Source: Deltaproteobacteria bacterium (GTDB taxonomy: Bacteria > Myxococcota_A > UBA9160 > SMWR01). From it: 53,280 nt of DNA. Under the pieces are notes generated by a model. It did no database searches. It had not been told where the DNA came from and saw nothing but the letters and a program-made list of their open reading frames with translations. Below, in pieces: positions 8,612 to 17,669 of this stretch. Both the position numbers and the translations under genes were made by a program. The stretch is from the NCBI GenBank assembly GCA_019310965.1, contig JAFDDG010000018.1:1-53280 (forward strand), read 5' to 3'. Each line of letters begins with the position of its first letter. Position 1 is the stretch's first letter.

Positions 8612-9283
8612 CTACAGCGGTGCGTAGGGAAGATCGACGAGAGTGTGCTGGAAGGCGTAATGGGCGCCGGCGCCAGCGATCACGAAGAGGTGCCAGATCT
8701 CGTGGTGGCCGAAGCGCCCGGGCCACGGGTCCGGCCAATTTCGCGCGTAGACGAGCGCGCCGACCGAGTACGCGACGACACCTCCGAGCAGCCAGGCCAG
8801 CGCACCGAACGACAGCTGGGGCCCGATCAGGTGAGCCGGCGTCAACGCCACCGCGCTGAGCCCGAAGTAGAGCGCGAGCCCGAGCCAACGCGGACAGTCG
8901 ATCCACACCAGCTTCAGCAGCGCACCGGCGACTCCAAAGCCCAGCATCAGCGAGAGCAGCACCACGCGCCATACGCCCTCCAGCAGGTGGAAGATCGCCG
9001 GCACAGCGGTGCCGGCGATCAACAAGAAGATCGCCGCGTGATCGATCCGACGCAGCCAACGATTGCCGCGCTCGCCGAGATCGAACCAGTGGTAGAGGCT
9101 CGAGGAGAGAAACAGCAGCACCAGCGTGGCGCAATAAATGGCCATGCCGGCCGTCTTGGGCCCGTCGTGGGCCACGCGAGCGAGAAGCGCGAGCGCAGCG
9201 ATCACAGCCACCCAGAAGGCGACGAAGTGTAGGGTCGAGCTGACGGGATCTTTGAAAACCCGCACCCGAAAAGCGAGTCCCAT
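8612..9283 (-). CDS. HlyIII/PAQR-family seven-helix membrane protein
   Basis: The 223-residue protein starts at ATG 9283, with GTGGAG upstream. Seven hydrophobic segments and the conserved polar motifs SSSLYHWF, RRIDHAAIFLLIAGT and HHEIWHLFV identify the hemolysin III/adiponectin-receptor family. The clustered His, Asp and Ser are thought to bind zinc in a hydrolase-like (ceramidase-type) site. The bacterial role is probably membrane lipid homeostasis, although the name comes from a cytolysin phenotype. It is divergent from the rhomboid gene, with 59 bp between starts. Confidence 0.88.
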   Translation of the reverse strand: MGLAFRVRVFKDPVSSTLHFVAFWVAVIAALALLARVAHDGPKTAGMAIYCATLVLLFLSSSLYHWFDLGERGNRWLRRIDHAAIFLLIAGTAVPAIFHLLEGVWRVVLLSLMLGFGVAGALLKLVWIDCPRWLGLALYFGLSAVALTPAHLIGPQLSFGALAWLLGGVVAYSVGALVYARNWPDPWPGRFGHHEIWHLFVIAGAGAHYAFQHTLVDLPYAPL

Positions 9284-9342
9284 GCAAGACTCCACAGGGG
9301 GGAGGGTGGCCGATTGGCTGAGGGAGACGGATTCTAGCACCC

Positions 9343-10221
9343 ATGGCTGAACCGTCCCCGCCCGCCGTCGTTCGCGTCGCAGCGCACCGCGCCCTGGCTC
9401 AGGAGTGGGCGCTGGCCCTGGCTGCCGACGGCCTCGCCTCACGGGTGACCTCTGCGACGGAAGGTTTTGCCGTGGAGGTCGCCGTGGAGCAGCTCGCCCA
9501 GGCGGCGGTGGCTCTCGATGCCTACGACCACGAGAATCCCGCGGGCGAGCGACCCGACCGAGGCCCGACGACACCCCCTTTCTCACCCGCGGGCTTCGTG
9601 GTCGGCGGCCTCTTGCTCGCCTTCTTCCTGGTGACCGGCCCGCGTGATTCGAACGCCCACTGGTTCGCGCGTGGCAGCGCCGATGCCGAGCACATCCTGT
9701 TCGGCGAGCTCTGGCGCAGTGTCACCGCACTCACGCTGCACGCCGACCTGGGCCACGTGCTCTCGAACGCGGTGTCGAGCACCCTCTTCATCGGCGCAGT
9801 CTGCGGAGCCCTCGGCGTCGGGCTCGGCGGCGCCCTCGTGTTGCTCGCCGGTGCGGCGGGCAACCTGGCGAACGCTCTCTTTCACGGAGCGCACCACGAC
9901 TCCGTCGGAGCCTCGACCGCCGTCTTCGCTGCTGTCGGCATCTTGAGCGCGCTGGCTTTCGCGGCGCGGCGCCGACGCGAAACGCGGACGCGACGCGCCT
10001 GGCTCGCACTCGGTGCCGGCCTGGCGCTGCTCGCCATGCTCGGCACGGCGGGCGACCGCGTGGACCTGTGGGCACACCTGTTCGGATGGCTCGCCGGGAT
10101 CGCCGCCGGGCTGCCGGTCGCATCCGCCACCGCGCGCCCGCCGGGCGCGTTGCCTCAGTGTGCGCTGTGCGTCGCAGTCGTTGCAGCGCTCGCAGCCTGC
10201 TGGGCAAGAGCACTCTACTGA
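9343..10221 (+). CDS. Rhomboid-family intramembrane serine protease
   Basis: The 292-residue protein has a soluble N-terminal part (about 1-80) followed by six or seven hydrophobic segments. LWRSVTALTLHADLGHVLSNAV is the conserved His/Asn helix, VGASTAVFAAVG contains the nucleophile Ser (GxSx), and DLWAHLFGWLAGIAAG contains the catalytic His. The catalytic dyad therefore appears intact. It should cleave transmembrane substrates inside the inner membrane; none can be named. Its last codons overlap the convergent nitroreductase by 7 bp. Confidence 0.9.
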   Translation: MAEPSPPAVVRVAAHRALAQEWALALAADGLASRVTSATEGFAVEVAVEQLAQAAVALDAYDHENPAGERPDRGPTTPPFSPAGFVVGGLLLAFFLVTGPRDSNAHWFARGSADAEHILFGELWRSVTALTLHADLGHVLSNAVSSTLFIGAVCGALGVGLGGALVLLAGAAGNLANALFHGAHHDSVGASTAVFAAVGILSALAFAARRRRETRTRRAWLALGAGLALLAMLGTAGDRVDLWAHLFGWLAGIAAGLPVASATARPPGALPQCALCVAVVAALAACWARALY

Positions 10222-10883
10222 CGCGGGCAGCCCCACTCGTTCCAGAAGGCAACCTGCGCGGCGGGCTTGCGGCGGGCCGGCCTGAGATTGGCGCCCTTGG
10301 TGTAGGCCACGGGCAGCAGCACCGTCTGAGTGACGCCTTCGGGAATGCCGAGGAGCTTCGCGGTGGCATCGCGCTCGCGCAGCAGAAGCGTCGTCCACGT
10401 GCTGCCGAGCCCGCGGGCTCGCAGCGCCAGCATGAGGGACCACGCAGCCGGAAAGATCGAGCCGTAGAACGAGACCTCCAGCACCGGATCGTCGCGGACC
10501 GGTTCGCCGACGGCGCACACGAGGATCAAGACGGGCAGGTCCTGTAGGCGTTCGGCCAGCGCGCGGTGGGTCGAGCGCTCCCCGGGCGGCTGCGGCAGAT
10601 CGAGGGTCTCGGCGAGTTCCGCCCAGCGTTCGGCCATGCCTTCGAAGGACTTGCGGTAGAGATCAGCCACCCCGCGCTTCTTCGCCGGGTCGGTCACGAC
10701 CAGGAAGCGCCAGCTCTCGCGGTCGAGACCGGTGGGCGCCTGGGTGGCGATGTCGATGCAGGCCTCGATCACCTCGGGCTCGACAGGACGCTCGAAGTCG
10801 AGACGACGGCGCACCGAACGCGTGGTGCTCAACACTCGATCGACAGATTCGACGTCCACGGCGAGCCAGCCTACGCCGGTCAC
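10215..10883 (-). CDS. Nitroreductase-family FMN oxidoreductase
   Basis: The product has up to 222 residues. TTRSVRRRLDFERPVEPEVIEACIDIATQAPTG is the nitroreductase N-terminal FMN-phosphate region (Arg-Ser-x-Arg), ESWRFLVVTDP follows, and RARGLGSTWTTLLL plus LLGIPEGVTQTVLLPVAYTKG is the C-terminal FMN/dimer region. The start is GTG 10883 or, equally plausibly, GTG 10859. It should use NAD(P)H and FMN to reduce nitro, quinone or related compounds. Confidence 0.87.
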   Translation of the reverse strand: MTGVGWLAVDVESVDRVLSTTRSVRRRLDFERPVEPEVIEACIDIATQAPTGLDRESWRFLVVTDPAKKRGVADLYRKSFEGMAERWAELAETLDLPQPPGERSTHRALAERLQDLPVLILVCAVGEPVRDDPVLEVSFYGSIFPAAWSLMLALRARGLGSTWTTLLLRERDATAKLLGIPEGVTQTVLLPVAYTKGANLRPARRKPAAQVAFWNEWGCPRQ

Positions 10884-10908
10884 GCGCGAGGCGCTAGAGT
10901 GATACGCG

Positions 10909-11493
10909 ATGGCGGAGCCGCTGACCGACGCCGAACACGAGGCACTCGAGGCCCTCGACTACGGCGAAGCCTGGCTCGACGCGGGGCTGCTCGACCTCGC
11001 GACCTTGCGCGCCCAGTACCAGCGCATGCAGGGCGGTGGCACGCGCAAGACCGCCCGTTACCGCGCAGAAACGCTGGTGGCCTGGCGCAAGGCGTGTGGC
11101 TCGCTCGACGCGGAGCAGGTCGATGCCTTCGTGACGGTGATGCAGAGCGAGAGCGACAAGAAATTCGTGAACGCCGCCATCGCGGAGCTCATCACGGCGT
11201 CGCAGCTCGGGCCCGCTGAGCTCGAGCGCCTGGCGCACGCGGATGCGAAGCTGATCGAGAAGCACGCCCCGCTGATCCGCCGCACGGTTCTTGCCCGGCG
11301 ACTCGCCGATGGGATCAGCGACGAGCTGCTGGATCAGGTGATCGAGTCAAAGGACGCCGCTTTGCAATCGCCGCTGCTGCGCGACCCGCGGCTCACCCGC
11401 AAGCAGGCCGAGCGGGTGGCCAGCCGCGGCGCCAACCCAACGATCCGCAGCAACGCGGAGGCCTGGGTGAAGGACAAGAAGGCCTGGAGGTAG
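10909..11493 (+). CDS. Hypothetical helical protein
   Basis: The 194-residue protein is predicted mostly alpha-helical and rich in Ala, Glu, Leu and Arg. There is no signal peptide, membrane segment or cysteine cluster. The repeated pattern of LxxAQ, ERLAHADAKLIEKHAPLIRRTVLARRLADG and a basic C-terminus (VKDKKAWR) suggests a cytoplasmic, perhaps nucleic-acid-associated, protein. I do not recognise a family. It is divergent from the nitroreductase and ends 16 bp from the convergent ABC-F gene. Confidence 0.6.
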   Translation: MAEPLTDAEHEALEALDYGEAWLDAGLLDLATLRAQYQRMQGGGTRKTARYRAETLVAWRKACGSLDAEQVDAFVTVMQSESDKKFVNAAIAELITASQLGPAELERLAHADAKLIEKHAPLIRRTVLARRLADGISDELLDQVIESKDAALQSPLLRDPRLTRKQAERVASRGANPTIRSNAEAWVKDKKAWR

Positions 11494-11509
11494 CGCCGCC
11501 GCGAGCGGC

Positions 11510-13450
11510 TCAGTCTTCCGGCAGCTCCGCCAACTCGCGCTCGAGCCCCTCCCACTCCTGCATGCGACTCGTGAGCTGCGAGCTGAGTTCGCTGTGCTCG
11601 GCCTCGAGAGTGCTGATCTCGTCACGCGGCGTCTTCTGGAAGAACGTGGGGTCGCAGAACTTCTCGTTGATCACACCGAGCCGCGCTTCAGTCTCGGCGA
11701 CGGCGGCGGTGGCTTTTGCAAGCTGCTCGCCGAGCTGCTTGCGCCGGCGCTTCGCGTCGGGGGCAGACTTGCGCGGCCGCGCCTGGGCGGGCTTCTCGCC
11801 CGGGGCCTTCGCCTCGCGCTTCGCGACGCGCTGCTTGCGCAACACGGCCTGCGCATCCAGGTGATCGTCGCCGCAGCGCTCGAGGTACTCCTCGTAGCTG
11901 CCGTGGAAGTCGTTGATGCCCTCGCGCGTGATCTCGACGATGCGGGTCGCCAGCTCGCCCACGAACCAGCGATCGTGGGAGACGAAGATCAACGTGCCCT
12001 CGTAGGCCCTGATGCCCTCCACCAGCGCCTCGATGGCCTCGAGGTCGAGATGATTCGTGGGCTCGTCGAGCAGCAACACATTGGGCTTCTCCACGACCTG
12101 CCGCGCAAAGATCAGCCGCGCCGCCTCGCCGCCGGATAGCGCCGTCAATTTCTTCTCCGCCTCGTCTCCGCTGAACAGCACGGCGCCCAAGTGCCCGCGC
12201 ACGAAGCCGATCGACTCGCCGGGACAGAAGTTCGCCAGCCAGCTCTCGATGGTCTGGCGATGCGACCCGATCTGCTCCCTGTGATCCTGGGCCACGTACC
12301 CCGGGTAGGTCTCGTAACCCCACTGGACGTCGCCGGCATCCGCCGGCGTCTCGTCCATGATGACCTTGAGCAGCGTCGACTTGCCGATGCCGTTGGGGCC
12401 GATGATCGCCACGCGTTCGCCACGCATCACCGTGAGCGACACGCCTTCCAGCACCGAGTTGTCGCCGTAGGCCTTGGCCACTCCCTCGACGTGAAGTACC
12501 TGGCGCCCGCTGGGCCGGCGCTGGTCGAAGCGAAAGCGCGGATAGCGCCGCGAGCTCTGCGGCAGCTGGTCGATCTCGATCTTGCTGATCACCTTGAGCT
12601 TGCTCTGGGCCTGGCGCGCCTTGGTGGCCTTGGCCCGGAAGCGATCCACGAAGGCCTGGTGCTCCTTGATCTTGGCCTCCTGCTTGGCGATCTCCTTCTC
12701 GCGGCGCTCGCGGTCATCGCGCTTGGCCACGACGAAGTGCTGATAGTCGCCCGGGTAGGCCTTCACGCTGGCATAGTCGACGTCGACGATGGTCGTGACC
12801 ACATTGTCGAGGAAGCGGTGGTCGTGCGAGACCAGCAGCGCCGCCCCCCGGAAATCCTCCAAGAATTTCTCCAACCAGCGGATCGACAGGATGTCCAGGT
12901 GGTTGGTGGGCTCGTCGAGCAACAGCACGTCCGGGTTCGCCGCCAGCACCTGGGCCAGCAACACGCGCAGCTTGAAGCCACCCGAGAGCGTCGAGAGCGG
13001 CTGCGCGTGCGCCTCGGTGGGAATGCCCAGGCCTTCGAGGATCTCGCCAGCCCGCGACTCGAGGCTGTAGCCGTCCTTCATGAGGATCAGATCCTCGAGC
13101 ACGGCGTAGCGATCGCCGTCGAACGCAGTCTCGGCATTGGCGAGAATGCGCTCCTTCTCCACCATCGCCTGCCAGAGCTCGGCGTCGCCCATCATCACCA
13201 CGTCGATGATGCGCTCGTCCTCGTACTCGAAATGGTCCTGCTTCAGCACGCCGATCCGAGCCTTGCGCGGCACGGACACCTCGCCGGAGCTGGCGCTCTC
13301 CTCGCCCGCCAGAATCTTGAGCAGCGTCGACTTGCCGGAGCCGTTGGCCCCCACGATCCCGTAGCGCTCTCCGGGGTTGAACCGGAACGACACCCCCTCG
13401 AAGAGGGTCTGGTCGCCGAAATGCTTCGAGAGGTTCGAGAGCGAGATCAT
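11510..13450 (-). CDS. ABC-F family ATPase (YbiT/Uup/YheS-like translation factor)
   Basis: The 646-residue protein starts at ATG 13450 (MISLSNLSKHFG). Two ABC domains are present without membrane segments: Walker A GANGSGKST and GPNGIGKST, signatures LSGGFKLR and LSGGEAARL, and Walker B VLLLDEPTNHLD twice. The linker between them is charged and helical (DRERREKEIAKQEAKIKEHQ), the P-site tRNA interaction motif of ABC-F proteins. After the second domain comes a basic region and a coiled coil (about 550-640), as in Uup/YheS. The linker and second-domain wording most resemble YbiT. ABC-F proteins act on the ribosome; an antibiotic-resistance role is possible but not indicated. Confidence 0.93.
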   Translation of the reverse strand: MISLSNLSKHFGDQTLFEGVSFRFNPGERYGIVGANGSGKSTLLKILAGEESASSGEVSVPRKARIGVLKQDHFEYEDERIIDVVMMGDAELWQAMVEKERILANAETAFDGDRYAVLEDLILMKDGYSLESRAGEILEGLGIPTEAHAQPLSTLSGGFKLRVLLAQVLAANPDVLLLDEPTNHLDILSIRWLEKFLEDFRGAALLVSHDHRFLDNVVTTIVDVDYASVKAYPGDYQHFVVAKRDDRERREKEIAKQEAKIKEHQAFVDRFRAKATKARQAQSKLKVISKIEIDQLPQSSRRYPRFRFDQRRPSGRQVLHVEGVAKAYGDNSVLEGVSLTVMRGERVAIIGPNGIGKSTLLKVIMDETPADAGDVQWGYETYPGYVAQDHREQIGSHRQTIESWLANFCPGESIGFVRGHLGAVLFSGDEAEKKLTALSGGEAARLIFARQVVEKPNVLLLDEPTNHLDLEAIEALVEGIRAYEGTLIFVSHDRWFVGELATRIVEITREGINDFHGSYEEYLERCGDDHLDAQAVLRKQRVAKREAKAPGEKPAQARPRKSAPDAKRRRKQLGEQLAKATAAVAETEARLGVINEKFCDPTFFQKTPRDEISTLEAEHSELSSQLTSRMQEWEGLERELAELPED

Positions 13451-13523
13451 GGGGGCGGGAGAGTACCGCGGCTTGCGGTGCGGGGCCCAGACCGTCCGGG
13501 ATCGGTGTAGAATCCGAGGCGCC

Positions 13524-14432
13524 ATGGATGCCAGCCAGCTCGAAAAACACCTCGCCGCCATCGCCGACCAGGGCTTCACTATCGTCGAGAATGCGATCGA
13601 ACCCGCACTGGTCGACGAGATCGTCTCGGCAGTCCGCCGGATCGAGAAGGAACGCGGCAGCGTGCCCGGGGGCAACCCGGCGGAGGGCTACGCCACCCTG
13701 CGCAACTACAATCTGCTCGCGAAGGGCAAGGTGTTCCAGAAGATGCCCGTGCACGAGAACGTCTTGCCGGTGGCGGAGCGCGTGTTGGACGAAGGCTGCC
13801 TGCTCTCGGGCATGACGGCCATGCACATCGGCCCCGGCGAAGAGAAGCTGCAACCGCTCCACCCCGACGATATCGTGATGGACCTGCCGCGCCCTCATCC
13901 GCCGCTGATGTGCGTGAGCATGTGGGCGCTCACCGATTTCACGGACGCCAACGGCGCCACGCGCTACGTGCCCGGCTCGCACAAATTCGATCACGCGCCG
14001 GACTACTCGAAGGAGTACGAGACCCTGCCGGCGGAGATGCCCGCCGGCAGCGTCATGATCTTCGACGGCGGCCTCTGGCACGGCGGGGGGGCCAACCGGA
14101 CCGAGAGCGAGTGGCGCCTGGGCCTCCACGTGCAGTACTGCGTCGGCTGGGCACGGACCCAGCAGAACGCCTACATGGGCATCCCGCCCGAAGTGGCGCG
14201 CACCTTCTCGAATCGATTGCTCGAACTCTGCGGCTACAGCCTCTACAAGGGCATCATGGGACACATCGACGGCGCCAGCCCGGGCGCCGTGCTCGGTGAA
14301 GAGCGCATGGCCGACACCGCCTACGCCTCGCCGCGCATGCAGGGCCTGGCCGACCAGGCCGGCAGCGAGACGCTACGGGACAAGTTCGACGTGGGCGGCG
14401 CATCACGCGCCGCGAGTCCACCACGCGGGTGA
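13524..14432 (+). CDS. Phytanoyl-CoA dioxygenase (PhyH)-family Fe(II)/2-oxoglutarate oxygenase
   Basis: The 302-residue protein starts at ATG 13524. The double-stranded beta-helix facial triad can be placed at LHPDDIVMD (His and Asp) and LWHGGGANRTES (His), with a downstream Arg for 2-oxoglutarate. GATRYVPGSHKFDH is the typical PhyH loop. Such enzymes hydroxylate or halogenate lipids and natural products; the substrate is not evident. It overlaps the next gene by 4 bp (GTGA), so the two are translationally coupled. Confidence 0.88.
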   Translation: MDASQLEKHLAAIADQGFTIVENAIEPALVDEIVSAVRRIEKERGSVPGGNPAEGYATLRNYNLLAKGKVFQKMPVHENVLPVAERVLDEGCLLSGMTAMHIGPGEEKLQPLHPDDIVMDLPRPHPPLMCVSMWALTDFTDANGATRYVPGSHKFDHAPDYSKEYETLPAEMPAGSVMIFDGGLWHGGGANRTESEWRLGLHVQYCVGWARTQQNAYMGIPPEVARTFSNRLLELCGYSLYKGIMGHIDGASPGAVLGEERMADTAYASPRMQGLADQAGSETLRDKFDVGGASRAASPPRG

Positions 14433-15601
14433 CCACTGCCAGTTCCGCCGGCGGTCAGCGCCTGATCGCCATCGATTGGATTCGCGGCTTCGTCATGCTG
14501 CTGATGGCGGTCGACCACAGCTCGATGATGTTCAACGCCGGCCGCGTCGCCGCAGACTCCGCCTACCTGATGGATCCGACCAGCGGCGCGCCCGTGTGGA
14601 TTCCGGGTACGGAGATGGGCAGCGCGCAGTTCTTCACCCGTTGGATGACGCACCTGTGCGCACCGACGTTTCTCTTCCTCTCCGGCACGTCACTCGCGCT
14701 CAGCCTGGAGAAGCGCGCCCGGGCCGGCGAGGCATCGGGCAGCCTCGACCGCCACCTCTTGATCCGCGGTCTGGTGATCCTGGCCTGCGAGGCGACGCTG
14801 TCGCTGCTGGCCGGCACGGGCGCGGTGTATTTGCAGGTGCTCTTCGCCATCGGCATGAGCCTGCTCGCGATGATCCCGCTGCGCCGCCTGCCTTCGGCGG
14901 GGCTGCTCGGCGTCGCCCTCGGCTGGCTCTGCATCGGCGAGTGGGTGACCCGCAGCCTGGTGCCGATCGGCAGCACCAGCGTGCCCGCCTGGCTCGCGGT
15001 GACGCTGGCGCCGGTGAACGGCGATCCGTTGCTGGTGATCTACCCCTTCGTACACTGGCTGGCCATGCTCCTCGTGGGCTGGGCGTTCGGCCGCCACCTG
15101 CTCGACCTGCCCGCCGGCGCGGCGGGACGCCGGCGTGCCGAGAGCACGTTGTGGCTCGGCGGGCTCGCGGCGCTGGCCGTCTTCCTGGTGGTTCGCGGCG
15201 TCGACGCGTACGGCAACATGGGGCTGCACCGCGACGACGCCTCGCTCATCCAGTGGCTGCACGTAAGCAAGTACCCGCCCGCCTTGGCCTTCGCAACGCT
15301 CGAGCTGGGGCTGATGGCGCTCTGCCTCGCGGGCCTGTCGCTCGTGGAGCGCCACCAGTCGCAGCCGCCATGGCGCTGGAATCCGCTGCTGGTTCTCGGC
15401 CAGACGGCGCTCTTCTTCTACATGCTTCACTTCCTGGTGCTGGGCGCAGCTGCGACCCTGCTGACTGGCGGCTTCATGCAGCGGGGCCTCGGCGAAGCCT
15501 ATGCCGCCGCCGCCGCGGTGGTCGCGCTGCTGTATCCTGTTTGCTGTCTCTACCGCGGCTACAAGCGAGCGCACCCGAATAGCATCGTCCAGTACTTCTA
15601 G
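14429..15601 (+). CDS. DUF1624 / heparan-glucosaminide acetyltransferase-like membrane protein
   Basis: The 390-residue protein has about ten hydrophobic segments. The N-terminal signature RLIAIDWIRGFVMLLMAVDHSSMMFN and the following HLCAPTFLFLSGTSLAL match the DUF1624/HGSNAT catalytic region, where the His after Asp is proposed to carry the acyl group. The start is a GTG overlapping the PhyH stop. It probably transfers acyl groups across or at the inner membrane. Coupling to a PhyH oxygenase suggests joint modification of a lipid or glycolipid, which is inference. Confidence 0.8.
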   Translation: MTTASSAGGQRLIAIDWIRGFVMLLMAVDHSSMMFNAGRVAADSAYLMDPTSGAPVWIPGTEMGSAQFFTRWMTHLCAPTFLFLSGTSLALSLEKRARAGEASGSLDRHLLIRGLVILACEATLSLLAGTGAVYLQVLFAIGMSLLAMIPLRRLPSAGLLGVALGWLCIGEWVTRSLVPIGSTSVPAWLAVTLAPVNGDPLLVIYPFVHWLAMLLVGWAFGRHLLDLPAGAAGRRRAESTLWLGGLAALAVFLVVRGVDAYGNMGLHRDDASLIQWLHVSKYPPALAFATLELGLMALCLAGLSLVERHQSQPPWRWNPLLVLGQTALFFYMLHFLVLGAAATLLTGGFMQRGLGEAYAAAAAVVALLYPVCCLYRGYKRAHPNSIVQYF

Positions 15602-15613
15602 CCCCGTGAAGAA

Positions 15614-15642
15614 CCGGCGACTCGACCGCCGGCGCTAGCGCC
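15614..15642. terminator. GC hairpin and overlapping 12-bp palindrome after the DUF1624 gene
   Basis: CCGGCG (15614-15619) can pair with CGCCGG (15627-15632) across a 7-base loop. The perfect palindrome GGCGCTAGCGCC (15631-15642) overlaps the right arm, so the two structures compete. There is no T-tract. It lies 12 bp after the stop and is plausibly a 3'-end signal, but the evidence is weak. Confidence 0.35.
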
Positions 15643-15729
15643 CTCTGCGACGGCCGCGCAAATGGGTCCGACGGGCTCCGTGCTGCTGAGAGAGCTTCTC
15701 AGAAACGAATGTGCGACTCTCGAGTTCCC

Positions 15730-16854
15730 ATGGACAAGGCTTTCCGCCTCTTTGTTCTCGGCGCGGGCACCATCGCGCGCTCACACGCCGAAGCGGCCTG
15801 CGCTCTGGGGCGCGACGTAGAGCTGCACGCAGCCGATCCCAGCCCTACCGCTCGCGAGGCCTTCGCTGCGGCCTTCCCCGCAACGACGCTCCACGAGAAC
15901 GTCGAGCAGATGCTGGCGCCGCCTGCGCGAGACAGTGACATCGCCATCGTCGCCACACCTCCCTGGCTGCACCGCGAGCAGATCGAGCTGGCCGCGCGGT
16001 CGGGGCGCCACGTGCTCTGCGAGAAGCCGCTGCTGATCTCGGCGCAGGAGATCGAACCGGTGGCGGAGGTCCTGCGAGAGACCGGACGCGCGCTGGTCTG
16101 CTGCAGCACGCGCTTCTTGCCGAACCCCGCCACCCGCCAGGTGTGCGAGCTGATCCAGCAGGGCCGGCTCGGCGAGATCTACTCCGTCAACTGGCGCCAG
16201 ATTCTGGAGCGAGCGCGCTCGGGCATCGAATGGCAGCCCGAATCCCCGTGGTTCCTCGACAAGTCGAAGAATGGCGGCGGCTGCCTGATGGACTGGGCCG
16301 CCTACGACCTGGCCATCTTGCACGACCTGCTCCAGCCCCATGCGGTCACCGTCGCCCACGCCGCTCTCGCGCGGCCGGAGCTCCCCGCCGAGCTGCCGCC
16401 CGGCAGCATCTTCGACGTCGAGACGCACGGTCTGGCCACCCTGATCTACGAGCGAGCCGACGGCTCTCGCGTGCCGGTGCAGTACGAGCGCGCGACCGGC
16501 AGCTTCGAGCCGGGTGTCGAGGAGGCCAGGGTTACCGGCACGCGCGGCTCGGTCTCCTGGACCTGCCTGGGTTACGACGGCAGGATCGAGCTCTCGCACC
16601 GCGATGCCGCCAACGAAAAAGGCAGGGCGGAGAGCTTTGCGGCACCGGGCGAGCTGTGGTCCGCCCGCGCGCCGTTGGTCGAGACTCTCAATCTGCTGGA
16701 GGGCCGCCCCCACCACGCCGTCGCCGGCGCGGACGCCCTGTTCCAGGCCGCCGTCCTGCGCGCGATCTATCGGGCGGCGGAGACCGGCGCGCCCGTCAGC
16801 GTGCGGCGTGCGGATTTCGCGGACGTCCCCGACCCGGTGACGGGGAGCGCGTGA
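15730..16854 (+). CDS. Gfo/Idh/MocA-family NAD(P)-dependent oxidoreductase
   Basis: The product has 374 residues from ATG 15730; an in-frame ATG at 15709 would add seven and cannot be excluded. The N-terminal Rossmann fold is FRLFVLGAGTIARSHAEA, followed by VATPPWLHREQIELAARSGRHVLCEKPLL, the family EKP motif with the cofactor-site Lys. NGGGCLMDWAAYDLAIL is the GGG.l.D.g.H-like substrate segment, with Tyr where His is usual. This family usually oxidises sugars or cyclitols. It is followed after 7 bp by an SDR, so they likely form an operon. Confidence 0.88.
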   Translation: MDKAFRLFVLGAGTIARSHAEAACALGRDVELHAADPSPTAREAFAAAFPATTLHENVEQMLAPPARDSDIAIVATPPWLHREQIELAARSGRHVLCEKPLLISAQEIEPVAEVLRETGRALVCCSTRFLPNPATRQVCELIQQGRLGEIYSVNWRQILERARSGIEWQPESPWFLDKSKNGGGCLMDWAAYDLAILHDLLQPHAVTVAHAALARPELPAELPPGSIFDVETHGLATLIYERADGSRVPVQYERATGSFEPGVEEARVTGTRGSVSWTCLGYDGRIELSHRDAANEKGRAESFAAPGELWSARAPLVETLNLLEGRPHHAVAGADALFQAAVLRAIYRAAETGAPVSVRRADFADVPDPVTGSA

Positions 16855-16861
16855 GCGGGCG

Positions 16862-17617
16862 ATGGACCTGAAGGACCGGGTGGCGCTGGTGACCGGCGGC
16901 GGGCGCGGCATCGGCCGCGCCATCGCACTGGCCATGGCCGACGCCGGCTGCGACGTTGCCGTGAGCGCACGGACTCCGAGCGAAATCGAGCAAGTGGCGG
17001 ACGACGTGCGCGCCCGGGGCGGTCGCGGTCTGCCAGTCCGCGCCGACGCCATGAGCGAGCCCGACATCCGGGCGTCCGTCGAGACGGTCGTCCGCGAGCT
17101 GGGACGCATCGACATCCTCGTCAACAACGTCGGAGGAATGCCGGCAACGAACGACCCGGATCGACAGACCCTCGACACCCTGGCCCTGAACCTCGTATCC
17201 GCAGATCGAGCCACGCGAGCGGCGCTGCCCCACATGAAGCGCCAGGCCTACGGGCGCGTCATCAACATCGGCTCGGGCTCCGCCAAGCGCACCGGCGCGT
17301 CTCCCGCCTACACCGCCGCCAAGCACGGCATCGTGGGGCTGACTCGCGCCACGGCAGCCCTGGTGGCGACCCAGGGAATCACGGTCAACTGCCTGTGCCC
17401 CGGCTGGACGAACACCAGCGCGGTCGACTGGAACGTGCTGGCAGCGGCGTGGAAGACCGACCCCGAGACCGCCAGGGCCCGCGCCTCGGGCGAATCCCTG
17501 CAGAACCGCGTGCTCGAACCCGAGGAGCTGGGGCCGATGGCCGTGCTGCTCGCCTCGCCCCAGGCCTCCGGCATCACCGGCCAGGTGATCAGCGTGGACG
17601 GCGGCTACAAGGTGTGA
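16862..17617 (+). CDS. SDR-family oxidoreductase (FabG-like)
   Basis: The 251-residue classical SDR has TGGGRGIGRA (cofactor Gly motif), VNNVGG, INIGSGSAKRTGASPAYTAAKHG (Ser, Tyr and Lys catalytic residues) and the family end GQVISVDGGYKV. The length is normal. It lies 7 bp after the Gfo/Idh/MocA gene, so the pair may act in successive oxidation-reduction of a carbohydrate-like substrate. A 3-oxoacyl reductase role is possible but is not supported by context. Confidence 0.9.
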   Translation: MDLKDRVALVTGGGRGIGRAIALAMADAGCDVAVSARTPSEIEQVADDVRARGGRGLPVRADAMSEPDIRASVETVVRELGRIDILVNNVGGMPATNDPDRQTLDTLALNLVSADRATRAALPHMKRQAYGRVINIGSGSAKRTGASPAYTAAKHGIVGLTRATAALVATQGITVNCLCPGWTNTSAVDWNVLAAAWKTDPETARARASGESLQNRVLEPEELGPMAVLLASPQASGITGQVISVDGGYKV

Positions 17618-17669
17618 GCTCCGCCGCATGGCGGCGGGCTGAAGACGAGGACCTGCAGACCGGGTCGGA

